Shown one piece after another: positions 12,301 to 19,794 of a stretch of DNA of 32,500 nt (its first letter is position 1; each line of letters starts with the position of its first letter). Under the pieces are notes generated by a model. That model was not told where the DNA came from. It searched no databases and saw only the letters and a program-made list of their open reading frames with translations. The DNA comes from Mesostigma viride (lineage: Eukaryota > Streptophyta > Mesostigmatophyceae > Mesostigmatales > Mesostigmataceae). The translations under genes were made by a program, and so were the position numbers. The stretch lies in contig RPFO01000667.1 of NCBI GenBank assembly GCA_009746045.1, positions 3,099,273-3,131,772 of the forward strand, written 5' to 3'.

Positions 12301-13502
12301 CGGTCTGCCGGTCTGCCGGTCTGCCGGTCTGCCGGTCTGCCGGTCTGCCGGTCTGCCGGTCTGCCGGTCTGCCGGTCTGCCGGTCTGCCGGTCTGCCGGT
12401 CTGCCGGTCTGCCGGTCTGCCGGTCTGCCGGTCTGCCGGTCTGCCGGTCTGCCTGTCTGCCTGTCTGCCGGTCTGCCGGTCTGCCGGTCTGCCGGTCTGC
12501 CGGTCTGCCGGTCTGCCGGTCTGCCGGTCTGCCGGTCTGCCGGTCTGCCGGTCTGCCGGTCTGCCGGTCTGCCGGTCTGCCGGTCTGCCGGTCTGCCGGT
12601 CTGCCGGTCTGCCGGTCTGCCGGTCTGCCGGTCTGCCGGTCTGCCGGTCTGCCGGTCTGCCGGTCTGCCGGTCTGCCGGTCTGCCGGTCTGCCGGTCTGC
12701 CGGTCTGCCGGTCTGCCGGTCTGCCGGTCTGCCGGTCTGCCTGTCTGCCTGTCTGCCGGTCTGCCGGTCTGCCGGTCTGCCGGTCTGCCGGTCTGCCGGT
12801 CTGCCGGTCTGCCGGTCTGCCGGTCTGCCGGTCTGCCGGTCTGCCGGTCTGCCGGTCTGCCGGTCTGCCGGTCTGCCGGTCTGCCGGTCTGCCGGTCTGC
12901 CGGTCTGCCGGTCTGCCGGTCTGCCGGTCTGCCGGTCTGCCGGTCTGCCGGTCTGCCGGTCTGCCGGTCTGCCGGTCTGCCGGTCTGCCGGTCTGCCGGT
13001 CTGCCGGTCTGCCGGTCTGCCGGTCTGCCGGTCTGCCGGTCTGCCGGTCTGCCGGTCTGCCGGTCTGCCGGTCTGCCGGTCTGCCGGTCTGCCGGTCTGC
13101 CGGTCTGCCGGTCTGCCGGTCTGCCGGTCTGCCGGTCTGCCGGTCTGCCGGTCTGCCGGTCTGCCGGTCTGCCGGTCTGCCGGTCTGCCGGTCTGCCGGT
13201 CTGCTGGTCTGCTGGTCTGCTGGTTTGCTGGTCTGCTGGTCTGCTGGTCTGCTGGTCTGCTGGTCTGCTGGTCTGCTGGTCTGCTGGTCTGCTGGTCTGC
13301 TGGCCTGCTGGTCTGCTGGTCTGGGCCTGCTTTTTGCATCTGATGTCCTGGCATGTGGTCTCATTTTCACCGTGCACTTGTCCTGTGTGATGTCATGGCG
13401 TACACTGGCAATGAGCAGGCGTGCTCCATCAAGGATCCCAAGCAAAATATCTGCTGGACAGTACCAGAGGGTGGCGGAGGCCCTTCCTACACCTGCATGT
13501 AG
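344..13502 (+). CDS. ETFQO: Electron-transfer flavoprotein:ubiquinone oxidoreductase (ETF-QO), 3' fifteen exons, N-terminus outside window
   Basis: Exons: 344-456, 1838-2028, 2728-2774, 3312-3386, 4047-4163, 5011-5079, 5888-5980, 6782-6884, 7829-8001, 8884-8939, 9271-9337, 9711-9790, 10758-10886, 11321-11393, 13419-13502 (stop TAG at 13500-13502). They total 1470 nt, so 489 codons plus stop, with GT-AG introns and matching phases throughout. Known role: the mitochondrial inner-membrane flavo-iron-sulfur enzyme passes electrons from ETF (fatty-acid and amino-acid oxidation) to ubiquinone. Seen: family motifs [12 protein letters not shown] (exon 3), [19 protein letters not shown] (exon 5), [20 protein letters not shown] (exon 8), [17 protein letters not shown] (exon 13), and PEGGGGPSY near the C-terminus. 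The four Cys ligands of the 4Fe-4S cluster are all present: FCPA in exon 13, NCVHC in exon 14, ACSIKDP in exon 15. The FAD-binding Rossmann motif must lie upstream of base 344. Exon 1 begins in phase 0 after a CAG acceptor. The long introns hold repeats (listed separately) but no other gene. Confidence 0.94.
538..605 (+). repeat. Two imperfect copies of the exon end at 439-456 plus donor, inside intron 1
   Basis: The exon ends GGGCAACTACGTGGTCAG followed by gtgcgg. Inside the intron, GGGCAACAAACTTGACAG followed by gtgcgt lies at 538-560, and GGGCAAGTACGAGGTCAG followed by gtgcta at 583-605. Each copy keeps the AG|GTGC junction. They look like diverged duplicates of the exon tail with its 5' splice site. 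Confidence 0.7.
856..1095 (+). repeat. 55-bp minisatellite, about 4.3 copies, in ETF-QO intron 1
   Basis: Units start at 856, 911, 966, 1021 and 1076 (exactly 55 bp apart), the last being partial. Each begins TGCCAGGTAGAGTATAATAA (the first copy is slightly diverged) and ends AAAAAGGCTT or close to it. Each of the later units contains a CAG|GTAGAG sequence resembling a splice junction. The units are nearly identical, so the array is probably young. Confidence 0.95.
1101..1280 (-). mobile_element. Degenerate minus-strand copy of a short dispersed retroposon (family X)
   Basis: Read on the minus strand, this matches the plus-strand copies at about 21560-21790 and 30820-30949. Shared blocks are the reverse complements of CTGCGTCACGTGGGT (around 1122-1136) and GAACCGTCAAC (around 1147-1157), and GAGAAGGAGGGAGGG (around 1170-1184), followed by a further roughly 100 bp of weaker similarity to the copy near 21600. 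The terminal hairpin of the other copies is damaged here. Confidence 0.6.
2097..2152 (+). repeat. Two imperfect copies of the exon-2 end in intron 2
   Basis: Exon 2 ends GGGGTGGAGCTGCGAG, followed by gtgagggcgg at 2029. Intron positions 2097-2114 read GGGTGGAGTTGTGAGAG followed by gtgagg, and 2137-2152 read GGGTGGAGCTGCAAAG followed by tgggga. The first copy keeps a good donor; the second has lost the GT. Confidence 0.6.
5080..5887 (+). other. ETF-QO intron 6, no other gene seen
   Basis: The intron is bounded by CAG|gtgagc and gcgcag|CGCTGG. No recognisable gene, RNA or tandem repeat was seen inside it. Other repeat-free long ETF-QO introns in this window (3387-4046, 4164-5010, 5981-6781, 9791-10310) likewise show nothing recognisable. 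Confidence 0.6.
6906..7165 (+). repeat. Copies of the exon-8 end plus a 21-bp minisatellite in intron 8
   Basis: Exon 8 ends GCACACCGCCATGAAGTCAG before gtaggc (6885). The same string recurs at 6906-6926 (followed by gg), at 7073-7092 with one change and a good donor (AG|GTATGG), shortened at about 7117-7130 (GGCATCAAGTCAGG), and at 7151-7165. Between them, 6949-7032 holds four 21-bp units of the type TGCCATCAAGGCAGGTCATGG, which resemble further diverged copies of the same segment. Confidence 0.8.
8491..8640 (+). repeat. 32-bp minisatellite, about 4.7 copies, ETF-QO intron 9
   Basis: Units of GTGTACGCATATATCTCTGT plus GAGCATATCCCT repeat with a 32-bp period, the last two copies carrying AGGC in place of ACGC. 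Open frames across this stretch are a by-product of the repeat and are not genes. Confidence 0.95.
10311..10374 (+). repeat. 18-bp minisatellite, about 3.5 copies, ETF-QO intron 12
   Basis: Units start at 10311, 10329, 10347 and 10365 and read GTGAGCTATAGTGTGCAG with small changes. Two internal unit joins create CAG|GTGAG and another CTG|GTGAG, sequences that look like perfect splice donors. Confidence 0.9.
11408..11447 (+). repeat. Copy of the exon-14 end with donor in intron 14
   Basis: Exon 14 ends AACTGTGTTCACTGCAAG|gtgagtg (11376-11393). At 11424-11441 the intron reads AACTGTGTGCATTGCAAG followed by gtatgtg, a second well-formed donor. A shorter partial copy lies at 11408-11423. Use of the second site would extend the exon by 48 nt (16 in-frame codons) between two cluster-ligand cysteines. 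Confidence 0.75.
12062..13322 (+). repeat. Octamer satellite (GGTCTGCC)n, about 157 units, in ETF-QO intron 14
   Basis: From 12062 to about 13199 the unit is GGTCTGCC, almost perfectly conserved (about 142 units). Two identical variant blocks (two successive CCTGTCTG-type joins) occur at 12452-12469 and 12740-12757, exactly 288 bp or 36 units apart. From about 13198 to 13322 the unit becomes GGTCTGCT, with two further point variants (GGTTTG near 13222, GGCCTG near 13302). Because 8 is not divisible by 3, several frames stay open on both strands and translate to an 8-residue repeat; these open frames are not genes. The array sits between the donor at 11394 and the acceptor ending at 13418. Confidence 0.98.
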
Positions 13503-14175
13503 CTTGGGCAAGAGACTGCTGCGCTAGCACCTCACTTTCGCCTGCCAAAACTTGATATATTTTATTTTGTATATTTTATTTTGGATCGAAGGTGCGGAAC
13601 GATGTGGCCTTAGGCCATGTGCCCTTTAGATAAACACAGTGGGGCACCCTCTGGCTACCACAGTGTGGTAGACATGGCTAGGTTTAGCGGCAATTAAACA
13701 CGCGCTCCCGTTGGGAAGTCACGGAGCACAATAATACAGAGTTAAAGTGCTGTTCATCCCTGTATGTTGCACACTGGGAAGGGGGCATAGACACCTGTCT
13801 TCCCTCATGCCACAGGCAAGCCACAGATGCAATCTAAACTCCTCACGAGGAGAGTCTGGCATAACTGTGGGTGCACTAATGCTGAAATGTGCGTGGGTGA
13901 CATGGCGGGGGCATTGTCTGGCACGATGAAACTGTAGACTGAAGTGTGCGGGTAGACATGCGGGTGCATAGGCTGAACTAACTAAAGGTAGCCGGTAGTA
14001 TGCTAAGCCATACACGGCGCTGCAAAGGCCAAGCAATTGGCTAGGCCATACAGCAATGCATCAACGCCTCACAACCCTATCGATCTGAACCTAGTGTAGA
14101 CATCATGGATCGATCATGCATGTCACGTGGGTGGAACTGGGTGGAACCCGGAGCTTGCTGTTTACCCTACCTAAT
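13503..14175 (+). other. ETF-QO 3' flank / intergenic
   Basis: This is the region after the ETF-QO stop. It contains an AT-rich segment (13553-13582, TATTTTATTTTG-like repeats) that may belong to the 3' UTR. I did not find a TGTAA polyadenylation signal close to the stop and see no gene here. Confidence 0.5.
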
Positions 14176-14440
14176 GTACAGGTCCCCGCCCTGCCAGTGG
14201 ACTTTGGGCTTCTAGGGGGATTGCTTGTGGCGGATGAAGGTGGACCACAGCTTGCGACGCTGCTGCTGCTGCGCGGCCGGAGTCAGGTCGTCGTCCAGCG
14301 ACCATGGGTTGGAGTGCAGAGTCTTGTGCTGCAGGAGGAAGTGCACCTTATCCTCTGGGGAGTCAAAGGTGAGCAGCACTGGCGGGCCGGGGCCGGAACG
14401 TTCTTGTCCCGCGAGCGGGGCAGACGGTACCCTCGCAGTG
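14176..14440 (-). pseudogene. Truncated L1-type ORF1 fragment (element A)
   Basis: On the minus strand this encodes part of the RRM and C-terminal domain of the same ORF1 family as elements B, C and D: a PPVLLTFDSPEDKVHFL block, then WSLDDDLTP, then QQQRRKLW and FIRHKQ. It is closest to the element D version. It stops at a TAG after the FIRHKQSP block, and no 5' half, UTR or 3' tail can be recognised, so it is a truncated remnant. Confidence 0.65.
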
Positions 14441-14858
14441 CGATGTCACCTTTGCCCCCCACATGGGGGGTGAGCCCCATGCCGGTAGGGAGCGTGCCCG
14501 TTAGCTTTTGCGGCAAGAAGTGGCTATGCATGAGGGGTCACCAGCTCAACCCATCCCAATCATCGGCCATCCCATTCCGGTCACCCCAGGCATCCCAGGC
14601 ATCCTATAATCGGATGGATTAGAAACTTGTAAGCTTTGCTCAAGTCACCTAGATCTTGATGGGGGGTTGGCTTGCCCCCAGATTAATTAACGTATCAGGT
14701 TTGACATGCTCCCATGCTGGTCACAGAGTGAATACTGATCCACATGAAACAATAGTGGAGGCCGGGAACATGCCAGCTAGGTTGCACTGATGGCCGGTTT
14801 AGAATTATGTCCAAGCATGTAATAATACACCAAGGCATTCGATACGAATAGTCTAATG
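14441..14858. other. Non-genic stretch before element B
   Basis: Apart from a possible GC-rich extension of the minus-strand fragment up to about 14480, nothing recognisable is seen. Confidence 0.4.
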
Positions 14859-15003
14859 CCACGAGCCACGAGACAGCCATGGCTGACGGCGGAGCTCATA
14901 ACTTTCACGTTTGGGCACCAAATCCGGCTGTGAATATAACAATCGCTTCGTCTTTCTAAGGCGCGCACGCTGATATATTTTCCTGAAGCTATCGCACAAT
15001 TAT

Positions 15004-17117
15004 ATGACGAGCAAACGCTCCTCTACGCAACACAGCCTGGCAGCTGCGCTGAGCCCTGAAAATACGTCTGCAGCCCCGGCCTCAGGCCCGGAAGGCAGCG
15101 GTGCCACTAGTCAAGCACTGGTGGTCGCCCAGGTCCCCCCCCGGCTTGCCTCGCCATCGGCATCGCCTGAGCCCAAGCGCAGTCCCCCTGAGGAACCTCG
15201 CTGGACTGAGGTCGCCTTTAACATCAACACCTATGGCTGTTGGAACCAAAAACTGTCTGCCTTCATGGACGATGTAGTGCATGTTTTTCGTCACCAGCGC
15301 ACGCCTCGCTTAATGTTGCATTGTGCACGCACCTCATCCGCCAACACTGCGGCCATATGCAAAATGGCACCTCGCTTTGCTACACTGTCGACGACCTGCC
15401 ACGCATGACTCGGCCCCGGCTCCAGCGCCTCACGCTCTGCTCCCTCCTAGGGCGCTCCAACGCCGAGATCTGGGCCTCCCCTCCCACCGTCGCGACCGAC
15501 ACCATGGCTAGCTCGCACCCTCCTCAACCAAGACTTAGAGCAGCACGTGACCCCCCTCACTGCAGATGTGGCAGCCATGGGCGGCACATTGGCTGCCGAG
15601 CTTCCCCTCCTCTCCACCACCACCACCGGCGCCTCCAAGCTCCTCGCAATCCACCGCCATATCACCACCGCCACCGACGCCCTCACCGCCCAGCTCCTCG
15701 CGCCATCAATCGACAAGCGCCTCAAGGACAACACCATCGCCATTGAGTGCCTGCAAGACACCGCAGGCCTCACCGACCAGCCAAGCGGTGAAGGACATTG
15801 CCGCCCAGCCAGCCCCTGCTGGCCCAGCCGGCGATGCACCTCGCACCCAGACCTGGGCAGCCATGCGAATGAGCCACACCACCACCACCACCACCGCCAT
15901 CGCCGCCCAGCTCAAGCAGCAGATGCTAGCTTGACCTCCGTGAGGAGGCCGAGCTCCACAAGCACAGCCACAACGTCGTCGTCAAGCACTTCTACCTGCT
16001 GGAAGGTGAGGACTCCCAGAACCTTGAACAGGCGTTTGAGGACAGAATTCTTGCCCCCAGTGGCCCTCATCGGAGAGCTCCGGCTGGTCCTCCGCCTTCC
16101 CCGCTGAGTCGCGGGGTAAGGCGGGCCCCCCCCCGCTGCTGCTCACCTTTGAGTACATGGCGGACAAGCTTCTGTTCCTCAATCAAGCGTCGCAAGCGGC
16201 TCCGGTGAGGACTCCCTACACGCTGGACGACGACTTGCCGGACCCTGGCGCAGCAACAACGGCGACGGGAGCTATGGCCGACTACCTCCAGCTCCGGCAG
16301 ACAGCGGCAGGGAAGAAGCCAGTATATACTGGAGGGCCGGGCGGTCATCTATGTCGACAGGAGGGGGGACATCCCCCCCCAAAATCGTACATGAGCGTAC
16401 TCCAGAGTTTGGCCTACCGCGCCGCCCGGCGCCAGCCAAAGTGAAAAGTGCTGGAGTGCACTCAGTCAGTCAAAAGCTGCGCCGGACCGACTTGGGAGTG
16501 TGCTACGTGCTACGTGGCTGGTACGACACGTGGCACTTTTTGTAGAATCTCTTAGTAGAAGCTCTTAGTAAGCGATAGTATTAGCATATTCTCCAAGTAG
16601 AAGAATGACGTCAAGCCGGCGGAAATTCGATGCCTATTGCCTGACGCCAGGTCCGGTGTCAGAATCAACAACAACCTGACGCCTGCCTGAAAGTTGATAC
16701 GTCTTCCTAGAATCAACCAATATACTTGGTAAGTTCTCAGCGTAAGTTGTAAGTACAGCAGGGCAAAAGCGGACTCCTGCACTTTAAATCAAACGCCTGA
16801 CCGAGCTAGCGGGATCACCAGAGCGCACTCCTTTCCTAAAACCAGGCGCCGGACCGCCAAATTAAGGAGTTAGCTCCACAAAATTTTTCTTCGCGCCGCC
16901 CTAAAAATTTCGACTGGAGTACACTCCGTCGCAAAAATTCTGCCGCCGGACACATTTTTGGAGTCCGCTCCACGTTTGGAGGTGCCGCGCCGGACACACG
17001 AGTGAGTGTGCTGTTTTGGCTGGATGTCCCCCCTCCTATGTCGACCACAAGCCCTCATGGCAGGCGACCTCCGAGTGCCACCTGGCCCAGCACTGGCCCC
17101 CAGCCACCCCAGCCTAG
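15004..17117 (+). pseudogene. L1-type ORF1p of element B, frameshifted and interrupted
   Basis: The start ATG at 15004 opens a Ser/Ala/Pro-rich N-terminus (MTSKRSSTQHSLAAALSPEN) shared almost exactly with element C. A probable coiled coil (heptad-like, TADVAAMGGTLAAELP to RLKDNTIAIECLQDT) lies at about 15550-15765. An RRM-like segment begins LREEAELHKHSHNVVVKHF at about 15935. The C-terminal part (TLDDDL, YLQLRQTAAGKKPVYT) follows at about 16160-16350, then, after the inserted element, VDHKPSWQ to the TAG at 17115-17117. Several frameshifts separate these blocks, so no intact protein is made. The domain order matches the type II L1 ORF1p (coiled coil, RRM, CTD), an RNA-binding chaperone of LINE RNPs. 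Confidence 0.7.
16359..17037. mobile_element. 679-bp hAT-like MITE with perfect 16-bp TIRs and 8-bp target duplication
   Basis: The left end AGGAGGGGGGACATCC (16359-16374) is the exact reverse complement of the right end GGATGTCCCCCCTCCT (17022-17037). Direct 8-bp duplications ATGTCGAC flank it at 16351-16358 and 17038-17045. Removing the insert plus one duplication rejoins the ORF1 C-terminus as seen in element C. The 8-bp duplication fits the hAT pattern nTnnnnAn. No transposase is encoded. Subterminal regions carry repeated GGAGTnnnCTCC palindromes (for example 16454-16465, 16866-16877, 16916-16927, 16962-16973) alternating with GCGCCGGAC-like motifs, plausible transposase-binding sites. 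Confidence 0.9.
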
Positions 17118-17512
17118 CTAGGCGACTATAGCTAGCAGTACAGTGTAGAATAGTAAGGCTTAGCAGTAGACTGACGTCGGTGGCCATGTACATGTGCTTA
17201 TGATGGGATCCACGCCAGATGATATTGCCCTAGCTCTTGCCTAGCCACGTACAATCATCTCCCACCCCATGCATGTCCGCACCTTAGCTGCTGGAATACA
17301 TGGAGGGGCAGGTGCACCTTGCATTGTGCACCCAGAGTAGGTGGCTGTTTTCACCCCCCACCTGCAGGTTGTAGCCCAGACTGTCCATCTGCCCCCTTCT
17401 CAGGGCCATGTGTTACGTATACTCCCAACGGAGTTATGTTCTAAGGCCCTTTAATCTAATCTAAAATCTTTCATTAATTAATCTAATAATATTACACAGA
17501 TTATTATTATAC

Positions 17513-17582
17513 ACGAGCCACGAGCCACGAGCCACGAGCCACAAGCCACAAGCCACGAGCCACGAGCCACGAGCGACAAGCG
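17513..17582 (+). repeat. Ten tandem ACGAGCC heptamers at the 5' end of element D
   Basis: Units ACGAGCC or ACAAGCC run without interruption from 17513 to 17582, the last two ending in G. Elements B (14861-14874) and C (about 21431-21443, minus strand) have only about two units at the same place. The repeat therefore belongs to the element's 5' end and varies in copy number. Confidence 0.9.
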
Positions 17583-17730
17583 GACATGGCTGAGGGCAGA
17601 GCTCGGAACTTTTGCATCTGAGCCCCAAATTTAGTCGGGATACTTGCATCAGATCTTTTTCAAGACACATCTGCTACTAGTATAATCGGATAGTAACGGC
17701 TGTAACGCAGTAATAATTTTGCCTTAACCA

Positions 17731-19250
17731 ATGCCACCAAAACGCAGCCTCGACAAACAAATCCAGCTGCTGTCGGCATTCCCGTCGACAGCAGCTCGTG
17801 CGACATCCACTCCTGCGGACGCCAACCCTCTCGCGCTAATCCCAGCTCTCCCCCCCGGTCTGCCTTCCTCGACGCAATGCTCTACACCAAACTCGTCGCC
17901 CATTCCCAAGAAAACCAGAACTTCCCATACCAAATGGGATTTCCACCGCTGCGGCGCCGGCCAGCGGGATCATTGCATCTTGGAAATCTGTACGCTTACA
18001 AAGGAACAATGTGATGATGTTATCAAGTTCCTGGCCCGCCATGGCGAACTTTTTCTGCCTACTCCTGGCGACATTAAGGTCACCAAGCACAACTGGGAAT
18101 GGCTGCTTCAAGAACCGGAGGCGTACTTGAAGGCAGTCATCATGTGCAGCTACCTGCGCTGCGACGCCCAGGATTTACCCAGATTGGCTACGCTGGCCTC
18201 AGGAGCCTCCTGCATGAGCGCAGACGGGAAGCCACAGCAGCTGCAGCATCCTCGCAGAGCGGCACCTCCCCGGCCAGCACGGGCTCCATCCGAGCTGCAG
18301 TGGCGGAGCAGCTGGCGCCGATGGCTGAGCAGCTCGCCGCCCTGAACGCGCCTGACGGCCCACTCAACACTCTCTCGGCCAAGGTCAACAACATTGAAGG
18401 CAGTCTGAGTTGCGCATGCACTTAAGCTCCAGCCTCAGTTTACTGCTACGCAAGAGCACATTGCCACCAAAGTTTCCGACGCCACAGCCACTGTGACCAC
18501 GGTCCCGCCTTAACTGAGGTGGAAGGCCGAGTCGGGCAAGGCACCGTGAAACTTGAGGGAGTTGCTATCAAGGTAGACGCCCTGGCCACGCAGGTCCCCG
18601 AGATCGCCGAGCGAACGGCCACCGGCCATCGCCGCCCTACCTGCTGGTGGGCCGGCTAGCGATGACCCCTCGACTCGATCGCGCCTCCTGGGCTGAACTG
18701 CTCAAGAGCCAGGCAACCTCTACCGCACCGCCGCCATCACCGCAAAGCTCCAGGAGCTGCATGGAAGACACGCGCCGCGAGGCCGCTGACCGCGACCGTC
18801 GCCGCTGCCGGGTCATCCTCAGGCGCTTCGACATGCAGCCGCCGGAGGAGACCCCAGACTCTCTTCTCGACGAGCTGAAGAAACAACTCTTGCCGTGCAT
18901 GGAGCTGCCAGGTGCGACGCTGCAGGGCGCCTACGTACCGCCTGCCCCATCCACTGTAAGGCTGGGCCCCCTCCAGTGGTCCTCACCTTCAGCGACATCA
19001 CAGCCCGAGTTCGGTTCCTCTCTCGCCCCGAGAAGCTGGTGAACACCTCCTGGTCGCTTGACGACGACCTGACGCCACAGCAGCAGCAACGCCGCGATCA
19101 GTGGCCCGACTACATCCGCCACAAGACGAAACCCGAGTGACCACCAACCCGCCGAGAAGCCCCAAGTGTATACTGGCGGGGCGGGGACCTTCATGTCAAC
19201 AAGAAACTGTGGAAGGCCCCCCGGGCTCCCCCGGGATAGAGCACTCAAGC
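17731..19250 (+). pseudogene. L1-type ORF1p of element D, frameshifted
   Basis: The start ATG at 17731 follows the 5' UTR. The N-terminal region (about 17731-18200; includes KWDFHRCGAGQRDHCILEIC, KEQCDDVIKFLARHGELFLP and KHNWEWLLQEPEAYLKAVI) is unlike that of B/C and I do not recognise it. A frameshift near 18200-18230 moves to a frame with a coiled-coil-like stretch (AVAEQLAPMAEQLAALNAP). An RRM-like block (RRRCRVILRRFDM) follows at about 18800, then VVLTFSDITARVRFL, WSLDDDLTPQQQQRRDQW, and a YTGG segment near 19170. At least three frame changes make it a pseudogene. Confidence 0.65.
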
Positions 19251-19794
19251 TAGTTGTCTAGATGGGGGCAATTGATTATGGGATAGCTTGCATTACACCT
19301 CTCCTAGGCATTACAGCACTTGAAATGATATTAGCGCCCAGCGTTATTGACTTGACTTGAATTGAATTGTAACATAACTCCGTTGGAAGTATATGTAGCA
19401 CATATCCCTGAGAAGGGTTATATGGCTTATAATACACTCTGGGCTACTTCCTAGCTGCAAGGGTATAGGGTGTAAACTACACCTGCTCTGGGTGCACAAA
19501 GTGCACCTGCACACCACTATGGCTATCCTAGCACCTAACGAAAGGTGCTGGCATAGAGGGGAAGATCAGCATGGCTATACAAAGGCTAGCTAGGGCATGG
19601 CTTCTCAGCAGGGAGTAACTCCCTGCATGGGCACAGCATAATTAAATAAAGCTAGGCATCATCTGGAGTGTGGCACATCATAGGCACACATGTACATGAG
19701 AATGCTAAGGCATCAGCTGGTATACATAGTGCCTGTCTGTAGTAGGCGTACTATGTACAAGGCCACAGTAGCTAGGCCTGACTATTCCACACTA

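Larger units (their letters stand above)
14859..17500 (+). mobile_element. Element B: ORF1-only L1-type retroelement (half-LINE)
   Basis: The 5' end is marked by GCCACGAGCCACGAG (about 14859) and a 5' UTR containing a CATGGCTGACGGCGGAGCTC block. This matches the reverse complement of element C's end (21303-21442). ORF1 starts at 15004 and ends at 17117. The 3' UTR (17118-17440) matches that of C (19371-19795, minus strand) and ends in CCAACGGAGTTATGTT followed by an AT-rich tail with TAATC repeats. No reverse transcriptase or endonuclease ORF lies between ORF1 and the 3' end. A 679-bp inverted-repeat element interrupts ORF1; without it B is about 1.9-2.0 kb. The tail boundary is approximate. 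Confidence 0.75.
17511..19346 (+). mobile_element. Element D: related ORF1-only retroelement with heptamer 5' array
   Basis: It begins with ten tandem ACGAGCC heptamers and then a 5' UTR with a CATGGCTGAGGGCAGAGCTC block, clearly related to the 5' UTRs of B and C. ORF1 starts at 17731 and its C-terminal domain ends at about 19250. The 3' part (19250-19346) has no ORF2. It abuts the tail of element C in tail-to-tail orientation, so its 3' limit is approximate. Confidence 0.6.

Noticed and set aside
12062-13322. CRISPR array
   Set aside because: Pure 8-bp tandem repeat without spacers, in a eukaryotic intron.
11906-13511. Open frames of 440-494 codons on both strands
   Set aside because: They are created by the 8-bp satellite, which has no stop in most frames; the protein repeats ([16 protein letters not shown]) have no independent support and the array lies within an ETF-QO intron.
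17513-17582. Telomere-type heptamer repeat
   Set aside because: ACGAGCC is unlike plant or algal telomere units (TTTAGGG, TTTTAGGG) and sits at the 5' end of a retroelement.
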